A stretch of 64,000 nucleotides of DNA, taken from NCBI GenBank assembly GCA_002083595.1, contig MSXT01000009.1:1-64000 (forward strand), given 5' to 3'. The first letter of the stretch is position 1. Every line of letters starts with the position of its first letter. Below the pieces are notes generated by a model, which had not been told where the DNA came from, did not search any database, and saw only the letters and a program-made list of their open reading frames with translations. Shown here piece after piece: positions 25,471-35,388 of this stretch. Made by a program: the position numbers and the translations under genes. Origin of the DNA: Proteobacteria bacterium ST_bin16 (GTDB lineage Bacteria; Pseudomonadota; Gammaproteobacteria; Burkholderiales; Nitrosomonadaceae).

Positions 25471-26718
25471 ATGCAGAAAATATTTCAATGGATCAATGCC
25501 CGTGAAACTCGAAGCAGTTCCACCGCAGCTTATCGTATGACGGTTTTGATGCTCGTGCTGTTAACAGCTTGTTCGGGCCAGCCGCCGGAAAATCCGGCGC
25601 CACCGCCGCCGCAGGTCGAGGTTATTACCATAGCGCCGCAAACAGTTGACGATCAGCCGGAGTTCATCGGGCAGACCGAGGCTTTCCGGCCGGTTGAGAT
25701 CCGTCCGCAAGTCAGCGGTATTATCAAAAAAATTCATTTCACCGAGGGACGGAACGTTAAACAAGGCGACAAGCTATACCTGATCGATCCGGTGCCCTTT
25801 AAGGCCATTTACCTCAGCAACAAAGCGAAAGTTGCGCAATCCCAAGCGCGTCTGACCCAAGCCAAGCAGGATCTGGCGCGTGTCAAACCGTTGCTGGAAA
25901 AGCAAGCTGTCAGTAAGAAAGACGTCGATGACGCCGAGGCCGGAATGCTGGCAGCCCGCGCGGCGCTGGAAGCCGCACAAAACGATCTGATCAAGGCAAA
26001 ATTCGATCTCGATAACACGCTGATCACCGCGCCGGTCAACGGCCGTATCGGCCGCAGCCAGTTTTACGAAGGGCGGTTGGTTTCCGCGCAGGAATCGCTA
26101 CTCGCCACGATCGATCAGCTCGATCCGATGTATGTCAATGTCAGTGTGCCGGAAAGCTATCTGCTGCGCCGCCGCCGCGAATTGGCTGCGCATAAGGTGG
26201 AACGGCCCGACATTTTCCAGCTACGCGGCGTCATGACGTTTTCCGATGGCAGCGTGTACCCGCACGAAGGCATACTGGATTTCGCCGATGTCTCGATACG
26301 GCCGCAAAGTGGATCGTTGCAGGGACGTTTCAAATTTCCCAATCCGGAAGGCGGCATGGCGCCGGGAGATTCCTATTTTTATCCCGGTCAGTTTGTCAGA
26401 GTCCGTATCAAGGGTTATATCCGCAATAACGCCATGCTGATTCCGCAGCGCGCGGTACAGCAAGGTCCCAACGGCTCATTCGTGTATGTGATCGACGCTG
26501 AGGAAATCGCGCAACTGCGTCCGGTGCAAGCCAGCGCTTGGCGCGGCAAGGATTGGTTGATCGAGAGCGGTTTGCTGCCAGGGGAACGCGTAGTGGTGGA
26601 AGGATTTTTCCGCATCCTGCCAGGGGTAAAAGTGCACGCGATTGAACAGCAGCAACAACCGCAGGAAAGCGCCGCCGTTCAGACATCCGATCAACCGGCT
26701 CAGCAGGTCGCGCCATGA
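25471..26718 (+). CDS. RND efflux periplasmic adaptor lipoprotein
   Basis: 415 residues with the lipobox LLTAC about 32 residues from the ATG. A Pro-rich linker follows. The membrane-fusion fold is visible: FIGQTEAFRPVEIRPQVSGIIKKIHFTEG (lipoyl half), a coiled-coil hairpin (about residues 110-185), ITAPVNGRIGRSQ and the beta-barrel/membrane-proximal parts to the end, which is Gln-rich. The stop overlaps the pump's start by four bases (ATGA). Confidence 0.93.
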   Translation: MQKIFQWINARETRSSSTAAYRMTVLMLVLLTACSGQPPENPAPPPPQVEVITIAPQTVDDQPEFIGQTEAFRPVEIRPQVSGIIKKIHFTEGRNVKQGDKLYLIDPVPFKAIYLSNKAKVAQSQARLTQAKQDLARVKPLLEKQAVSKKDVDDAEAGMLAARAALEAAQNDLIKAKFDLDNTLITAPVNGRIGRSQFYEGRLVSAQESLLATIDQLDPMYVNVSVPESYLLRRRRELAAHKVERPDIFQLRGVMTFSDGSVYPHEGILDFADVSIRPQSGSLQGRFKFPNPEGGMAPGDSYFYPGQFVRVRIKGYIRNNAMLIPQRAVQQGPNGSFVYVIDAEEIAQLRPVQASAWRGKDWLIESGLLPGERVVVEGFFRILPGVKVHAIEQQQQPQESAAVQTSDQPAQQVAP

Positions 26719-29700
26719 AGTCGCATTTTTTCATCGACCGGCCTATTTTCGCATCGGTATTGTCGATCATCATCGTCGTGTTAGGTTTGGTGGCGTTGCA
26801 GAAATTGCCGGTGGCGCAATTTCCGCAAATCACACCTCCGATGGTGCAAATCGACGCGGATTATCCCGGTGCCAGCGCCGAAGTCGTTGCCGAAGCGGTG
26901 GCGCGCCCGATCGAAGTGCAGTTACCCGGTATCGATAATCTGCTGTATTACGAATCGGTCAGTACCAACGACGGCCACATGATGCTGCGCTTGACCTTCG
27001 AGATCGGCACCGATGTCGATATCGCACAGGTACAGACGCAGAACCGGCAACGCTTGGCTGAGCCGCAGCTGCCGGATGAAGTGGTGCGCCAGGGCGTGAC
27101 GGTGAAAAAAACATCGCCGGATTTGCTCGCCGTGGTCATTCTGAGCTCCACCGATCCCAAACATGACAACGTTTTTCTGTCGAATTACGCATTGCTGCGC
27201 ATACTCGATAATGTCAAACGCCTTCCCGGCGTAGGCGACGCCATTATTTTCGGCGGCCAGAATTATTCCATGCGGCTCATTCTCGATCCTGTGCGCATGG
27301 CGCAACTCAATGTAACGCCCAGTGAAATCGCCGCCGTGGTGCGGGAACAAAACCGCGATTTTCCGGCAGGACGGATCGGACGCGAACCGACGCCGGAAGG
27401 CACGGAAATGACCATTCCGGTGATTACCCACGGACGCATGAGTGAGGTCAAGGAATTCGAGGATATGATCGTGCGTGCCTATCCCGATGGTTCGATGGTA
27501 CGGCTGCGCGATGTGGCTCGTATCGAACTGGGGGCGCAATCGTACGACTTGGAGGGACGCTGGAACGGTCAGCCGAATACTTTCTTGCTGACTTTTCTGG
27601 CGCCCGGCGCCAATGCACTTGAAACCGTGCGGGGTATCCGCGCGGAAATGCAGCGCTTAGGCAAAAGCTTTCCGGCCGGAGTGTCGTACGACATTCCCTA
27701 CGACACGACCACGTTCATCGATGTTTCCATCAAAGAAGTGTTGATAACGCTGGCGGAAGCGACACTGCTGGTGATTCTGGTGGTTTTTGTCTTTTTGCAA
27801 AACTGGCGCGCTACGTTGATTCCCGCCGTGGCCGTTCCGGTTTCCTTGATCGGCACGCTGGCCGGCATGGAAGCGCTGGGATTTTCCATCAATACACTGA
27901 CTTTGTTCGGCATGGTGCTGGCGATTGGTATCGTCGTTGATGACGCCATCGTGGTGGTGGAGAACGTCGAGCGGCACATGAACCAAGGCGGCTTGTCTCC
28001 CAGGGATGCGGCCAAGCGCGCCATGGAGGAAGTGTCCGGGCCGGTAATCGCGATCGTGCTGGTGCTGGCTGCGGTGTTTTTGCCGGTAGCTTTCCTTGGT
28101 GGTATTACCGGCGAATTGTATAAGCAATTTGCCATCACCATTGCGCTGTCGGTCGCCATATCCGGTTTCGTCGCGCTGACCTTGAGTCCCGCTTTATGCG
28201 CGCTGGTGCTCAAACCTGCGCATCAAGCGCCGCAAGGGTTCTGGCAGTTGTTTAACCGCTCATTCGATTGGATGCAGACCCGCTATACCGGCGCCGTGGC
28301 AACGATCATGCGGCGTTCGGTGATTGCGCTGACGCTTTTTGCGGTAATGATTGCCGGTATCATTGGTTTGTTCAAAATTCTACCGGGCAGTTTTCTGCCG
28401 GAAGAAGATCAGGGTTATTTCATTACTGTGGTGCAACTGCCGGACGGCGCTTCGATGACGCGCACGCGGGAAGTGCTAAGCAAAATCGAAAGCTATTTTC
28501 AAGCGAATCCGGCGGTGCATTCCACCGACGTGCTGGCGGGGCAGAACTTTGTGTTCAGCACGCGCGGCGCTAATCAAGCCACCATGTTCGTTCCGCTGAA
28601 TCACTGGGATACACGCCAGAACCCCGAACAAAAAGTGCATGGCTTGATCGGCGCGGCTTTTCAGGAATTTGCCAAGATTCCCGAGGCGCTGATTCTGGCT
28701 TTCAACGCGCCTTCGATCAGCGGCTTGGGATCGACCGGTGGATTCTCGGTGCAGATACAAGATCCCAGCGGCGGCGATTTCGCCGAGTTTGCCGCAGTGG
28801 CGCAGGAATTTACCGCCAAGGCCATGGAAAATCCGGCGATTGCCGTGGCCAGCACCAATTTCCGCGTCAGCGCGCCAAGACTGTATGCAACGGTAGATCG
28901 TGAACGCGCCAAGGCGCTGGGCGTACCGATTTCGGAAATTTTCGATACCATGCAGGCCTATTTCGGTAATTTTTATATCAACGATTTCGTCAAATTTGGC
29001 CGCATTTACCGGGTACAAACCGAAGCATTACCGGAATACCGCTCCAATCCGGACGATATCAGCAAAATTTATGTGCGCGCGCAGAGCGGTGCAACATCGA
29101 CCATGATTCCGCTGGATTCGGTCGTCAATACCACATTCAACAGCGGCCCCGATCCGGTGACGCACTTCAACGGTGCCAATTCGGCGCTGGTGCTGGGCGG
29201 CGCCGCGCCGGGCTACAGCTCGGGGCAAGCGCTGGCCGCACTGGAGCAAGCTGCCGATGAAATTCTGCTGCCACGCGGCTACACGCTTGATTGGAGCGGC
29301 ATTTCACTGCAAGAACGCAAAGCGGGCGGACAATCGGTCATGGTGTTTGCATTTGCGCTACTGATGGTGTTTCTGGTGCTGGCCGCTTTGTACGAAAGCT
29401 GGTCGATTCCGATGGCGGTGATTCTGGCGATTCCTTTCGGCATACTCGGCGCGCTGCTGGCGATATGGATGCGCGGTTTGAGCAATGATATTTATTTCCA
29501 GATCGGCTTGGTGACTTTGATCGGCTTAGCGGCGAAAAACGCCATTTTGATTGTCGAGTTTGCCAATCAGCGCCACGCCGCCGGGGAAACGCTCACCGAT
29601 GCGGCATTAGATGCCGCGCGGTTGCGCTTCCGGCCGATCATCATGACGTCGCTAGCCTTCATACTCGGCGTGTTTCCATTGGTAATCGCCTCCGGCGCGG

Positions 29701-29906
29701 GTGCGGCGAGCCGTCATTCGATCGGCACCGGGGTATTCGGCGGTATGCTGGCGGCCACCTTCCTGGCGATTTTTTTCGTGCCGTTGTTCTTTGTCGTGAT
29801 CGGAAAAATGACACGCCGGAAAACACCACAGGCCGTTACAGTGAGTACGCAGGAAAATGCAGTGGATCATTCCGAAGATCCTAAAGACACCGGTCAGGGT
29901 AAGTAA
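26715..29906 (+). CDS. RND multidrug efflux pump (HAE1 family)
   Basis: 1063 residues, normal for AcrB-type pumps. N-terminal FFIDRPIFASVLSIIIVVLG transmembrane helix; GIVVDDAIVVVENVERHM in TM4 carries the two adjacent acidic proton-relay residues; RPIIMTSLAFILGVFPL near TM11. The permease extrudes hydrophobic compounds with its adaptor and outer-membrane duct. No regulator gene lies next to it. Substrate unknown. Confidence 0.95.
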   Translation: MKSHFFIDRPIFASVLSIIIVVLGLVALQKLPVAQFPQITPPMVQIDADYPGASAEVVAEAVARPIEVQLPGIDNLLYYESVSTNDGHMMLRLTFEIGTDVDIAQVQTQNRQRLAEPQLPDEVVRQGVTVKKTSPDLLAVVILSSTDPKHDNVFLSNYALLRILDNVKRLPGVGDAIIFGGQNYSMRLILDPVRMAQLNVTPSEIAAVVREQNRDFPAGRIGREPTPEGTEMTIPVITHGRMSEVKEFEDMIVRAYPDGSMVRLRDVARIELGAQSYDLEGRWNGQPNTFLLTFLAPGANALETVRGIRAEMQRLGKSFPAGVSYDIPYDTTTFIDVSIKEVLITLAEATLLVILVVFVFLQNWRATLIPAVAVPVSLIGTLAGMEALGFSINTLTLFGMVLAIGIVVDDAIVVVENVERHMNQGGLSPRDAAKRAMEEVSGPVIAIVLVLAAVFLPVAFLGGITGELYKQFAITIALSVAISGFVALTLSPALCALVLKPAHQAPQGFWQLFNRSFDWMQTRYTGAVATIMRRSVIALTLFAVMIAGIIGLFKILPGSFLPEEDQGYFITVVQLPDGASMTRTREVLSKIESYFQANPAVHSTDVLAGQNFVFSTRGANQATMFVPLNHWDTRQNPEQKVHGLIGAAFQEFAKIPEALILAFNAPSISGLGSTGGFSVQIQDPSGGDFAEFAAVAQEFTAKAMENPAIAVASTNFRVSAPRLYATVDRERAKALGVPISEIFDTMQAYFGNFYINDFVKFGRIYRVQTEALPEYRSNPDDISKIYVRAQSGATSTMIPLDSVVNTTFNSGPDPVTHFNGANSALVLGGAAPGYSSGQALAALEQAADEILLPRGYTLDWSGISLQERKAGGQSVMVFAFALLMVFLVLAALYESWSIPMAVILAIPFGILGALLAIWMRGLSNDIYFQIGLVTLIGLAAKNAILIVEFANQRHAAGETLTDAALDAARLRFRPIIMTSLAFILGVFPLVIASGAGAASRHSIGTGVFGGMLAATFLAIFFVPLFFVVIGKMTRRKTPQAVTVSTQENAVDHSEDPKDTGQGK

Positions 29907-29912
29907 ATTTGC

Positions 29913-29938
29913 GCGCAAGCGTTGATAAATGCTTGCGC
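29913..29938. repeat. Hairpin after the RND operon
   Basis: GCGCAAGC-GTTGATAAAT-GCTTGCGC forms an 8-bp perfect stem just past the pump's stop at 29906. No T-run follows; it may stabilise the mRNA end. Confidence 0.55.
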
Positions 29939-29953
29939 AATCAACATAAGCAG

Positions 29954-29996
29954 TGGTTTTGTTCTCCGCGAGTTAATCGTGCGGTGAACAAAACCA
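29954..29996. terminator. Bidirectional terminator between convergent operons
   Basis: The arms TGGTTTTGTTCTCCGC and GCGGTGAACAAAACCA pair with one mismatch around an 11-base loop. It lies between the RND pump stop and the MtrB-like stop and can serve both strands. Confidence 0.75.
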
Positions 29997-30005
29997 TGAC
30001 TGCCT

Positions 30006-32144
30006 TTATTGCCAGCTATAAAGCACCGAAAGAAAGGCGAAGTTGACCATTTGGTTGTTGTTTTGCGTCAGCGTGGTGCCATCGGTATAGCGCCATCCCG
30101 TCCACGTCCATTCGTTGGTTTTAAAGTGATCCAGAATGTAATCCAGGCGCACACCCAGGTTTTTGCGAATATCGTATCGAGCAAATAGCCGCAGGCTGGA
30201 GTATTGCGTTGAAATATTCGGAACGATATTGACTTGTGGCTCAAGCGTGACTTTCTGATTGAATTTGTCGGTGTAATCCGAGAACATGAAATTGGCGCCG
30301 GTTTCAAGCTTATCGGTTGGCTTAGCGGTGACTTCCATACCCACGGAAGTTCCTATGTTATGCATATTGCTTCCCCAGATTTCACGAATTCCGTTATCGG
30401 TAATCGCGTTTCTGGAAGCCTGATCGATATGGGTTTCGTTGCGTGAGAACCATGCGGTCGCTTGCAGCCGCTCGGAAAATATATACGTGGCATCGAGTGA
30501 ATAGTTTCTTGCGGAGCCTTTGCGCAAGCCTAAACCGGAGCCTGGCCGTTGGCCATAATCGTCAATCGATTCATCGATCGCAACTTGTATGGACAATGAA
30601 TCGATCGGATCCCAGTTGGCCATAAAGCGGACTTTATCCCGGCTGCGATCGGCAAGATTGGACGGTGCAATAAGATTGAAGAACGGAGCGCCGGAATCGG
30701 TCGTATTGGTGAGAAAACTTGAACCGAAACGATCGCTGTGTATGTATGAAATCGTACCGGTGATGGTATCGGATAACGAGCGGCGCAATTCCGCGCGATA
30801 GAAAAGCTCATCGGTTCTGAAGCGGTGACCAGTATTGGTCGTCGTTCCGGTGCGATCCCGGTGCTCATAATCAATACCACCGATTAACCGGAAATTGTGC
30901 GGCAGCGAATAGTTTGCCTCAAATTTGCTGGTTATCGTGCGGAAAGAACGCGGATTATTCAGACCATTCCATGTATTGCCGTTCAAATCGTGCAAAGTGG
31001 CCATAGGGTTATAGAATCGTACCGGTGTTTTGTCGTCGCGATCCTCGAAACGGAAGTTGGTATTAATCGATAACTTTTCCAGCGGCCGCGCTGTTAATCC
31101 AGTTTGCGCCAGTATGGTATCGATACGCCCGCCTAAATGAGCGCCAATGCCGGGTGCGGTTAACAATCCCGGGGAAAATGAATCGGTTTGGGTTGCTCGT
31201 GTATAAGCAACCTTGAACGTGCTACGGGTTGTCGGCGTAAAGCTATATCCACCGGATAGAAAACCCTGATGCGATTCGTTATCCGGTGCAAGCGCGATCG
31301 GCGCATATTGACTGGGTGAAAAAATACCGCCAACGGTACTGCCACCGGTAGGCGTCAGTAGTGCATTTTTGTTGTTATACATCGTGCCGTAATAGCCGCC
31401 CGATAATTGCAAATCTTTTCCCACATAATCCAGTGAAGCGCCAAAAATCCGGATGGTTGAGTTGATCGGTTCCGGAATAAATTCATAACCGCCGACTGCT
31501 CTCGGGCTGGGTCTGCCATCGAAACCACTGAGCCGAGGCTCGCCCAGCCGGTTTCCGCGCCCAAAAATACGATCCCCATCTTTTTCTTCATTACGGAAAT
31601 GAAGGTTAAACTCGAGATTGCCAGGCAGGAATTGGTTAAAACTGAATCCGATCGATTGGCGCTCGGTACTTAATTGAGCAGGATTACCCGGTGTTCGCGT
31701 ATCCGGTACGTGAGGATCGGTAGTGCCGATGCCGGTAACCGCAGTATTGACCGTAAACGGCTCGTAGCGCGGTGTTTGGCTGTAATCGATAACATAGCCC
31801 CACTTGCCTTGTTTGCTGTGCTCAAAACGCACATCACGGTTTTGGAATCCTAAATTTCGTCCCAGCAATTTGAACCATGTTCCGGTATCGTCGTAGCGTT
31901 TAGCAATATCGACATTAAAGATTCCATAAGGTCCTTCATTGCGCAAACCGGTATACTGGCCGAATCGCGCGTTATCATTGAACAATTGACCGGCACCGAT
32001 ATTCACCACGCTTCTCGGCTTGGAAAGTTCTTTTAAAGGATCGGTATCCGCTCCGGAAGAATAGGCCGGAACTGCCGTCACGACGCATGTGAAAAACACC
32101 ATTGCAGGTGAAAATTTTTTGCGGTTAAGCGTGTTAGTGAACAT
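30006..32144 (-). CDS. MtrB/PioB-family decaheme-associated outer-membrane beta-barrel
   Basis: 712 residues from an internal ATG at 32144 (an ATG five codons earlier is also possible). A signal peptide ends near SSGA. The body consists of amphipathic beta strands ending with an aromatic residue (…FAFLSVLYSWQ), the form of a large porin. Features of the MtrB/PioB family include VNIGAGQLFNDNARFGQYTGL near the start, GRNLGFQNRDVRFE, and VDYSQTPRYEPFTV. The family forms a sheath around a decaheme cytochrome and lets electrons cross the outer membrane. There is no Cys in the mature part, so it lacks the CXXC of Shewanella MtrB. It follows the cytochrome gene by 17 bp. Confidence 0.88.
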   Translation of the reverse strand: MFTNTLNRKKFSPAMVFFTCVVTAVPAYSSGADTDPLKELSKPRSVVNIGAGQLFNDNARFGQYTGLRNEGPYGIFNVDIAKRYDDTGTWFKLLGRNLGFQNRDVRFEHSKQGKWGYVIDYSQTPRYEPFTVNTAVTGIGTTDPHVPDTRTPGNPAQLSTERQSIGFSFNQFLPGNLEFNLHFRNEEKDGDRIFGRGNRLGEPRLSGFDGRPSPRAVGGYEFIPEPINSTIRIFGASLDYVGKDLQLSGGYYGTMYNNKNALLTPTGGSTVGGIFSPSQYAPIALAPDNESHQGFLSGGYSFTPTTRSTFKVAYTRATQTDSFSPGLLTAPGIGAHLGGRIDTILAQTGLTARPLEKLSINTNFRFEDRDDKTPVRFYNPMATLHDLNGNTWNGLNNPRSFRTITSKFEANYSLPHNFRLIGGIDYEHRDRTGTTTNTGHRFRTDELFYRAELRRSLSDTITGTISYIHSDRFGSSFLTNTTDSGAPFFNLIAPSNLADRSRDKVRFMANWDPIDSLSIQVAIDESIDDYGQRPGSGLGLRKGSARNYSLDATYIFSERLQATAWFSRNETHIDQASRNAITDNGIREIWGSNMHNIGTSVGMEVTAKPTDKLETGANFMFSDYTDKFNQKVTLEPQVNIVPNISTQYSSLRLFARYDIRKNLGVRLDYILDHFKTNEWTWTGWRYTDGTTLTQNNNQMVNFAFLSVLYSWQ

Positions 32145-32161
32145 GATATTTGTCTCCATTC

Positions 32162-33124
32162 TTAGCGCTGAAATACGCTTTCATTGCGAATGTTTTCAGG
32201 CATGTTGCTGCCGTGAACCTGGGTGTGGCAATTGGCGCATCCACGCGCAAGCGTGTTTCTGGCATAAGCGCCCGTGAGCGTGCCGGAGCTGCCTTGGTGC
32301 GTGTTCGGCTCATGGCATTGCTGGCATAGGAATGGGGAACGGGTGCGCAATAAATTAGGCGCTGTGGTGCCATGCGGATTGTGGCAAATCGCGCAATTTT
32401 CCTGCACCGGCGGATGGTTGTAGACAAAGGGGCCGCGCTTTTCCATGTGGCAGGTATAGCAAGTATCGTTGACGCTATCCCGCACCATTTTGCTTGGGCC
32501 GGCTGAACCATGCGGGTTGTGGCAATCCGAACAAATCACTTTGCCTTCCCGGATGGGGTGGCGATACGGACGGTTAATCAGCTGGCGCATCTCCTTATGG
32601 CAGTTAAAGCAGACCTCAGGCTGCGTGTTACGGTTACGCACTTTGTCCTGTTCGGTATGAATGGTGTGGCAGGACGTGCAGGCAACATCGCGATTCGCGT
32701 GAGTACTGCCAGGCCAATGCATGCGCTTGCCACCTTGATGACAGGCTAAGCAGGCGCTATTCCTGTCCTCAATGGAATTGACGGATTTTTTCCCGAATGT
32801 CCGTTGCGGCATGAGCGCTTTATCCGGAGAGTCTTCATGAATTCCGCCATCACCGTGGCAGCTGGTGCATGTTGGGGTTCTATGATCGGCAGTGGTACCA
32901 TGCTTGGTTTTCCCAATAGCGAGAATGGGATTGTCACTGTTTTCGTCATGGCACGCCGTGCACTTGCCATCGCCGCGCAGAATAAGATCTTGAGGAGGGT
33001 CATCGTCATCATCGTCAAGCTCGGCTGAGCTAACGGGCTGCGGTAATACGGCGATAATGAATGCAAGAATAAAAGCCAATAATCCAGGCACAGCAATTTG
33101 CCTGATTTTGATGATTGTTAACAT
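32162..33124 (-). CDS. Decaheme c-type cytochrome, MtrA/DmsE family
   Basis: 320 residues: a signal peptide (cleavage near VSSA), an acidic run of Asp, then ten CXXCH haem motifs: CTACH, CTSCH, CLACH, CTSCH, CFNCH, CSDCH, CYTCH, CAICH, CQQCH and CANCH. Length, count and spacing are typical of MtrA/DmsE. It would carry electrons across the periplasm into the partner barrel. The two genes form an operon, with no MtrC-like outer cytochrome and no CymA-like quinol oxidase visible in this window. Confidence 0.93.
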   Translation of the reverse strand: MLTIIKIRQIAVPGLLAFILAFIIAVLPQPVSSAELDDDDDDPPQDLILRGDGKCTACHDENSDNPILAIGKTKHGTTADHRTPTCTSCHGDGGIHEDSPDKALMPQRTFGKKSVNSIEDRNSACLACHQGGKRMHWPGSTHANRDVACTSCHTIHTEQDKVRNRNTQPEVCFNCHKEMRQLINRPYRHPIREGKVICSDCHNPHGSAGPSKMVRDSVNDTCYTCHMEKRGPFVYNHPPVQENCAICHNPHGTTAPNLLRTRSPFLCQQCHEPNTHQGSSGTLTGAYARNTLARGCANCHTQVHGSNMPENIRNESVFQR

Positions 33125-33395
33125 ACCCGTTTCCTCTACTCATTGATGGTTTGCTTGGGGGCGCATTATTGGCGGTAGAGAAAAAAAGTTCAGTGAGTTT
33201 TATCACGCGCATGCGCGGATTGTTCGTCACTGATCTTATTTTTTGACAAATTGAGTATAAAATATTGCTAAAGATCTGATAGTTACTTGTGCTTTCGATA
33301 AAAAATGAACATTGAAAATGTAAGAAGGAAGTAGCGCACATGAAGTGCTAATTACGCTGGAACGATGACCGAAACAACGAAAAAGAGCGATACAG

Positions 33396-33890
33396 ATGAT
33401 CAATATTACAAAGAGAACAGTCAGACACGCAGCCCTCCTGATTGGAGGGATGATCATCTTTCAAGCAAAAGCACAGGAAATGTCTCAGAATCATCCACAG
33501 CTGCGTCTGCCGACGGTGGAATTGATTGCGGGCATGTATCTGATCCAAGCGGAAGTGGCGCAAACGCACCGCGAGCACAGCACGGGTTTGATGTACCGCC
33601 GGACGATGGGGGTTAATGAAGGCATGCTATTTATTTATGAGAAACCCCAAGTGCGCTGTTATTGGATGCGCAACACGCTGATTCCTTTGACAGTTGCATT
33701 CATCGATCAAGATGGCACGATTGTCAATCTAAAAGACATGCAGCCACTGGACGAGCGCTCGCATTGTTCGATCAAACCAGTACGTTATGCGCTGGAAATG
33801 AATCAAGGCTGGTTTGAGCAACGCGGCATCCGGCCCGGCTTCAAATTGCGCGGCATCGCAGCGGCGCCAGCCGGATTGGCAGCACCATGA
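33396..33890 (+). CDS. DUF192 family exported protein
   Basis: 164 residues. Residues 1-27 look like a signal peptide (…MIIFQAKA). The domain VELIAGMYLIQAEVAQTHREHSTGLMYRRTMGVNEGMLFIYEKPQVRCYWMRNTLIPLTVAFID is the DUF192 signature. Function unknown. Its stop overlaps the next gene by four bases. Confidence 0.9.
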   Translation: MINITKRTVRHAALLIGGMIIFQAKAQEMSQNHPQLRLPTVELIAGMYLIQAEVAQTHREHSTGLMYRRTMGVNEGMLFIYEKPQVRCYWMRNTLIPLTVAFIDQDGTIVNLKDMQPLDERSHCSIKPVRYALEMNQGWFEQRGIRPGFKLRGIAAAPAGLAAP

Positions 33891-35038
33891 TGAATGATCA
33901 CGTCATTTGCTGGAACGAGGATAACGAAGAAAAATCCGCCCGCTGGCGTTGTGAAAAAGGATTACCGCCGCCCAAACGGGTGCAAGTCATTGACGACCGC
34001 ATGCCAGCCGATACCGCTTATCGTCTGGCTTGTGAAGGGACGGCATTGTTGTGGCGCGGTGATTTCCAAAATGCGCGGCAACTGTTGCAAGCAATGGCGC
34101 GACGGGTGGATAAAAAGAAACCGGAGAAAAATCCACGGCAGCAAACGGTTATCACGCCCGCCGAGGCATTTCACCGGCACCGTCTAACGCAATCGCAGCG
34201 CGCCCGCACGCTGGAGAAGCTGCTGATTCCGTTCAATCCCGATCACACAATCCCGCTGCGCCGTGCACCGGATGTACACGCCGCTTGCCTGGAAGCCTAT
34301 GGCGCTTGCACCGGACCGTATATCGCCTCGCTGCGCGAGTTGCTGGGATTGATCGGCGCTTACGAATGGCGCAAAAAAGGGATTGAAATTGCCGCGCTGG
34401 GTATGACGATACACCCGCATTACGGCGTGTTTGCACCGATCCGCAGCGAGTATGTAAAGCTGATCACACAGGCGCCGCTGCCCAAACTGCTGGCCACACA
34501 ATCCATCGCCTTCGACATCGGCACCGGCACCGGCGTATTGGCCGCCGCACTGGCATCACGCGGCGTGCAACACATCACCGCGACCGATCAAGACCCGCGC
34601 GCATTGCAGTGCGCACGCGACAATTTAACGCGCTTGAATCTAATCGATCACGTCGAGTTAGTGCAAACCGATCTTTTTCCGCAGGGACAAGCGGCGCTGA
34701 TCGTCTGCAATCCGCCGTGGATCCCGGCACGCCCCAGCTCACCACTGGAGCATGCCATTTTCGACCCGGAAAGCCGTATGCTGCGGGGATTTCTGCACGG
34801 TTTGCACGATCATCTGCTGCCGGATGGCGAAGGCTGGTTGATTTTGTCGGATTTTGCTGAGCATTTGGGATTGCGCACGCGGGAAGAATTGCTGCAAATA
34901 ATCGACGCTGCGAATTTGAAAGTGCTGGGACGCACCGATATTAAACCGCACCATCCGCGTGTTTCGGACACCAGCGATCCGCTGCACGGCGCCCGGGCGG
35001 CGGAACTCACGTCATTATGGCGGCTGGCAATAAAGTAG
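33887..35038 (+). CDS. Class I SAM-dependent methyltransferase
   Basis: 383 residues. N-terminal 150 residues lack a recognised fold. The C-terminal half holds the SAM motif FDIGTGTGVLAAALASRG, ATDQDPRALQCARDNL and NPPWIPA, the latter an (N/D)PP(Y/W) motif typical of enzymes methylating an amide or base nitrogen (HemK/RsmC-like). Target unknown; it could be a ribosomal or release-factor protein. It is coupled to DUF192. Confidence 0.82.
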   Translation: MMNDHVICWNEDNEEKSARWRCEKGLPPPKRVQVIDDRMPADTAYRLACEGTALLWRGDFQNARQLLQAMARRVDKKKPEKNPRQQTVITPAEAFHRHRLTQSQRARTLEKLLIPFNPDHTIPLRRAPDVHAACLEAYGACTGPYIASLRELLGLIGAYEWRKKGIEIAALGMTIHPHYGVFAPIRSEYVKLITQAPLPKLLATQSIAFDIGTGTGVLAAALASRGVQHITATDQDPRALQCARDNLTRLNLIDHVELVQTDLFPQGQAALIVCNPPWIPARPSSPLEHAIFDPESRMLRGFLHGLHDHLLPDGEGWLILSDFAEHLGLRTREELLQIIDAANLKVLGRTDIKPHHPRVSDTSDPLHGARAAELTSLWRLAIK

Positions 35039-35048
35039 CCGGGAATTG

Positions 35049-35378
35049 CTACAACTCGGTGTACTTTTTCGCACTGCCTTTGGATTTCTCGACCGGATAC
35101 TTCAGCGCATTTTTCTCCATTTTCTCCAGTACGATCTGCTTCACGTCTAACTCGTATTTATCGGCCAGCAGCAAAGCAAACGCGATCACATCGGCCAGCT
35201 CTTCCTTGACGCTATCGATATCCGCCTGCTCAGGCGTTTTCCATAAAAAAACTTCCAGCAGCTCGGCCGCCTCGATATTCAGCGCCATCGCCAAGTCTTT
35301 CGCATTATGAAACTGCGCCCAATCGCGCTCATCGCGGAATTTGCGTAATGCTTCGGTAAGTTGGTGGATATCGTTCAA
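35049..35378 (-). CDS. MazG-like nucleotide pyrophosphohydrolase
   Basis: 109 residues, the RS21-C6/MazG-like type: FRDERDWAQFHNAKDLAMALNIEAAELLEVFLWK and the EELADVIAFALLLADKYELD metal site (E…EE…D). Members hydrolyse non-canonical or dNTPs. It runs next to the YoeB toxin gene, 10 bp away, and shares its direction. Confidence 0.9.
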   Translation of the reverse strand: MNDIHQLTEALRKFRDERDWAQFHNAKDLAMALNIEAAELLEVFLWKTPEQADIDSVKEELADVIAFALLLADKYELDVKQIVLEKMEKNALKYPVEKSKGSAKKYTEL

Positions 35379-35388
35379 TTAAGGAAGC

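Noticed and set aside
29913..29938. Treating the GCGCAAGC hairpin as a Rho-independent terminator
   Set aside because: No T-run on either strand; the stronger hairpin at 29954-29996 is the better terminator.
30006..33124. Calling the cytochrome/barrel pair a complete MtrCAB system
   Set aside because: No outer-surface decaheme gene (MtrC/OmcA) adjoins; only the MtrA/MtrB-like pair is supported.
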